A stretch of DNA of 64,000 nt, taken from Alectryocaccobium sp964389285 (GTDB lineage Bacteria > Bacillota > Clostridia > Lachnospirales > Lachnospiraceae). Location of the stretch: assembly GCA_964389285.1 (NCBI GenBank), contig CAYMCZ010000006.1, positions 34,095 to 98,094 of the forward strand. The letters are read 5' to 3'. Shown here piece by piece: positions 62,719-64,000 of the stretch. The position numbers and the translations under genes were made by a program. The notes under the pieces are model-generated. The model made no database searches, was not told the DNA's origin, and saw only the letters and a program-made list of their open reading frames with translations. Within the stretch, counting starts at the first letter, position 1. Each line of letters starts with the position of its first letter.

Positions 62719-63002
62719 GTATCAAACGAATGAGCCTTAGATTTAACTTGAATAACGAAGCTGACCGCAAGGCTTGGGAGTATTTAAAAAATGTAACAGA
62801 TTCAAAAAACAAGGCAGCTATTACTACTATCAATCAATTTTATGAGCCACACACAGAAATAACAGAGGTTATCCGAAAAACTATTCGTGAGTGCTTGCAA
62901 AATCTTTCTGTAATACAGATGGAATCAGCACAGCCCACCGAAGCACTGTCCGAAGAAGAAAACGAACTTATGGATTCCCTCGATATGTTTCTCGGTGAAT
63001 GA
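62715..63002 (+). CDS. ParR-like partner of the ParM protein
   Basis: A 95-residue protein starting in the ATGA overlap with parM. It has a strand-like opening MSLRFNLNNEADRKAWEYLK and two helices, compatible with a ribbon-helix-helix DNA-binding fold, and an acidic C-terminus (LSEEENELMDSLDMFLG) that could bind the filament. This matches the gene order parM-parR. The call rests on size, fold pattern and position. The centromere-like site was not found. Confidence 0.65.
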   Translation: MSIKRMSLRFNLNNEADRKAWEYLKNVTDSKNKAAITTINQFYEPHTEITEVIRKTIRECLQNLSVIQMESAQPTEALSEEENELMDSLDMFLGE

Positions 63003-63028
63003 CGGCATTAGAGTAGTGCCGCTTTTTT
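63003..63028 (+). terminator. Terminator after the parM/parR-like genes
   Basis: CGGCA and TGCCG pair around a nine-base loop directly after the stop codon, followed by C and six T. Confidence 0.6.
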
Positions 63029-63107
63029 ATGCTCTGAAATATCCTGCGACATCACTTTGATGTCCCTTATTTAACAAACACTTTCATTCAAAAAAGGAGA
63101 TAATTCT

Positions 63108-63332
63108 ATGGAACAGATTAATAGCTATTACAAGAAGAAAACAGTTGATATAAGCGGTAATATTTGCAATGCGATTGAATATTACGACGGAACGCAATTT
63201 ATTGAGCCATTTTTCGATGGTGAAACCGTTGGATGGGTTCGTGATGTGTTTATCAACCACACGAAAAAGAGCTGTGAGATTCTCATTGTATCCACAGACT
63301 TCCCAAAATATATGGTTAACATTGAGCTTTAA
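63108..63332 (+). CDS. Hypothetical mobile-element protein
   Basis: A 74-residue protein, MEQINSYYKKKTVDISGNIC then NAIEYYDGTQFIEPFFDGET. The AAAAGGAGATAATTCT upstream is a good ribosome binding site. I do not recognise the family. The next open frame overlaps its end in another frame and may be the second half of the same original gene. Confidence 0.55.
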   Translation: MEQINSYYKKKTVDISGNICNAIEYYDGTQFIEPFFDGETVGWVRDVFINHTKKSCEILIVSTDFPKYMVNIEL

Positions 63333-63507
63333 TGAATTAGATAAATTCAGGATGAGTATTCCAGCAATTGGTTCACCTGTATATGTAGTCACAATACAAA
63401 AGTGTTGGCACAAACCTGAAAACCTACCATACAAGGTTTACGAATATTGTTATTGTGATGATTATTTGAAAGACTATGAGCTGCCTGAATTTATGAAAAA
63501 AGATTGA
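63322..63507 (+). CDS. Hypothetical fragment, possibly the 3' half of the preceding gene
   Basis: An open frame reading FRMSIPAIGSPVYVVTIQKC, then WHKPENLPYKVYEYCYCDDY to a stop at 63507. The composition is protein-like. A TTG at 63322 and an ATG at 63352 are the only starts near the front, and neither has a clear ribosome binding site. It may be translated by coupling to the preceding gene, or the two may be one frameshifted gene. Confidence 0.4.
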   Translation: MSFNELDKFRMSIPAIGSPVYVVTIQKCWHKPENLPYKVYEYCYCDDYLKDYELPEFMKKD

Positions 63508-63631
63508 TGCCTCACACCATAACAAGCAGGGAACTTGTACGGCAAGTTCCAACTCAAAATCGGCTGTTTAGCCGATTTACTCTTTAAGGACTGCCGCCCC
63601 TAATACCCCGATAACAGAAAGGACTGATTTA
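63508..63631 (+). other. Candidate origin of transfer upstream of mobC
   Basis: This 124-bp spacer has two adjacent hairpins, GGAACTTG-TACGG-CAAGTTCC (63530-63550) and AAATCGGCT-GTTT-AGCCGATTT (63557-63578), followed by a GC-rich stretch with CTGCCGCCCCTAATACCCC. Inverted repeats next to a C-rich nick-like site directly upstream of mobC and the relaxase gene are the usual layout of oriT. The nick site is not identified. Confidence 0.5.
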
Positions 63632-63973
63632 ATGAACAGAAATCCAAAAGAAAAACTTGCCCGCATAGAGATACGGGTAACACCTAAAGAAAAAGACAAA
63701 ATCAAACGACTTGCCGAAAAATGCAATTTATCTATTAGCGAATATATGGCGCAAAGGGCATTGGGATATGAACCGATAACGGTTCTTCCTGATGTCTTTT
63801 TTGATTTCTATAACAAATTGTGTCAGCTTGACAACACAGTGGGATTTACGCCAGAAACAGAAAACAAACTGATTTCACATATTGATGAAATTCATTCGGA
63901 ACTTTTATTACCACGGAAGGAGGATATGCGTAAATGGCGACCACCGGATTCTGGCCTGTCAAAAACAGGCTGA
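63632..63973 (+). CDS. MobC-like relaxosome accessory protein
   Basis: A 113-residue protein with an N-terminal ribbon-helix-helix (ARIEIRVTPKEKDKIKRLAE and KCNLSISEYMAQRALGY), the pattern of MobC proteins that bind oriT and help the relaxase. AGAAAGGACTGATTTA precedes the ATG. Its end overlaps the relaxase start by 40 bases in another frame, so the two are coupled. Confidence 0.82.
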   Translation: MNRNPKEKLARIEIRVTPKEKDKIKRLAEKCNLSISEYMAQRALGYEPITVLPDVFFDFYNKLCQLDNTVGFTPETENKLISHIDEIHSELLLPRKEDMRKWRPPDSGLSKTG

Positions 63974-64000
63974 AAGAAGTAATCGACTATGCCCGTAACC
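63934..64000 (+). CDS. Relaxase N-terminus (partial)
   Basis: Twenty-two codons, MATTGFWPVKNRLKEVIDYA, run off the right edge. This is the usual beginning of MobA/VirD2-type relaxases of clostridial mobilizable elements. AAGGAGG stands ten bases before the ATG, inside mobC. The catalytic tyrosine and histidine triad lie beyond the window. Confidence 0.75.
   Translation, partial: MATTGFWPVKNRLKEVIDYARN

Overview
The window looks like the replication-origin region of a low-to-medium GC Firmicute, most likely a Lachnospiraceae-type clostridium. The evidence is the order rpmH-rnpA-yidD-yidC-jag-mnmE-mnmG-rsmG-parA-parB to the left and dnaA-dnaN-S4-recF-gyrB-gyrA to the right, with transcription diverging at about 38.2 kb. 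DUF3881, DUF4446, two-subunit iron-sulfur fumarase and a Glu15 HPr-like protein fit the same group. Taxonomy is inferred from gene content only.

Layout. (1) 1-10.4 kb is ordinary accessory chromosome: cardiolipin synthase (partial), an HD hydrolase, an arylsulfotransferase-like lipoprotein, an NCS1 permease, a Crp-family regulator with a rhodanese and a CoA-disulfide reductase-rhodanese fusion, a membrane-anchored class 3 lipase-like protein, a LytTR/DUF3021 pair and yjdF with its leader RNA. (2) 10.6-12.5 kb is a scar region with gene remnants around an AAA/DUF4143 ATPase. (3) 12.5-24.1 kb is a tightly overlapping leftward operon, read as one defence island: ribbon-helix-helix regulator, SNF2-type helicase, DUF4391, coiled-coil TIR protein, a protein with a HEPN-like C-terminus, type III Mod, a small protein with a HEPN-like motif, and type III Res. 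It abuts a tRNA-Arg gene. (4) 24.2-38.2 kb is the leftward core block: tRNA-Arg, DUF3881, serS, DUF4446, parB, parA, a 1.9 kb gene-free stretch with three parS sites and a DnaA-box cluster, then rsmG, mnmG, mnmE, jag, yidC, yidD, rnpA, rpmH. (5) 38.3-52.3 kb is the rightward core block from dnaA through gyrA, fumarase, murB, rapZ, whiA and a Crh-like gene, with only thiamine pyrophosphokinase on the opposite strand. (6) 52.5-64 kb is a mobilizable element: a broken DUF6809 gene, tnpV, a complete type I restriction-modification operon with an extra DUF4145-type gene, a sigma-like gene interrupted by an in-frame amber codon, a parM/parR-like segregation pair, an oriT-like region, mobC and the start of a relaxase.

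The genes therefore combine chromosome start-up functions (replication, segregation, tRNA modification, membrane insertion) with two separate DNA-defence loci. The strongest candidate for an undescribed system is the 11.6 kb type III-like island. It couples a methyltransferase and restriction subunit to a helicase, a TIR domain and two HEPN-like proteins, which would suit a layered defence in which DNA recognition is backed by NAD depletion or RNA cleavage. That reading is inference from domains and operon structure.
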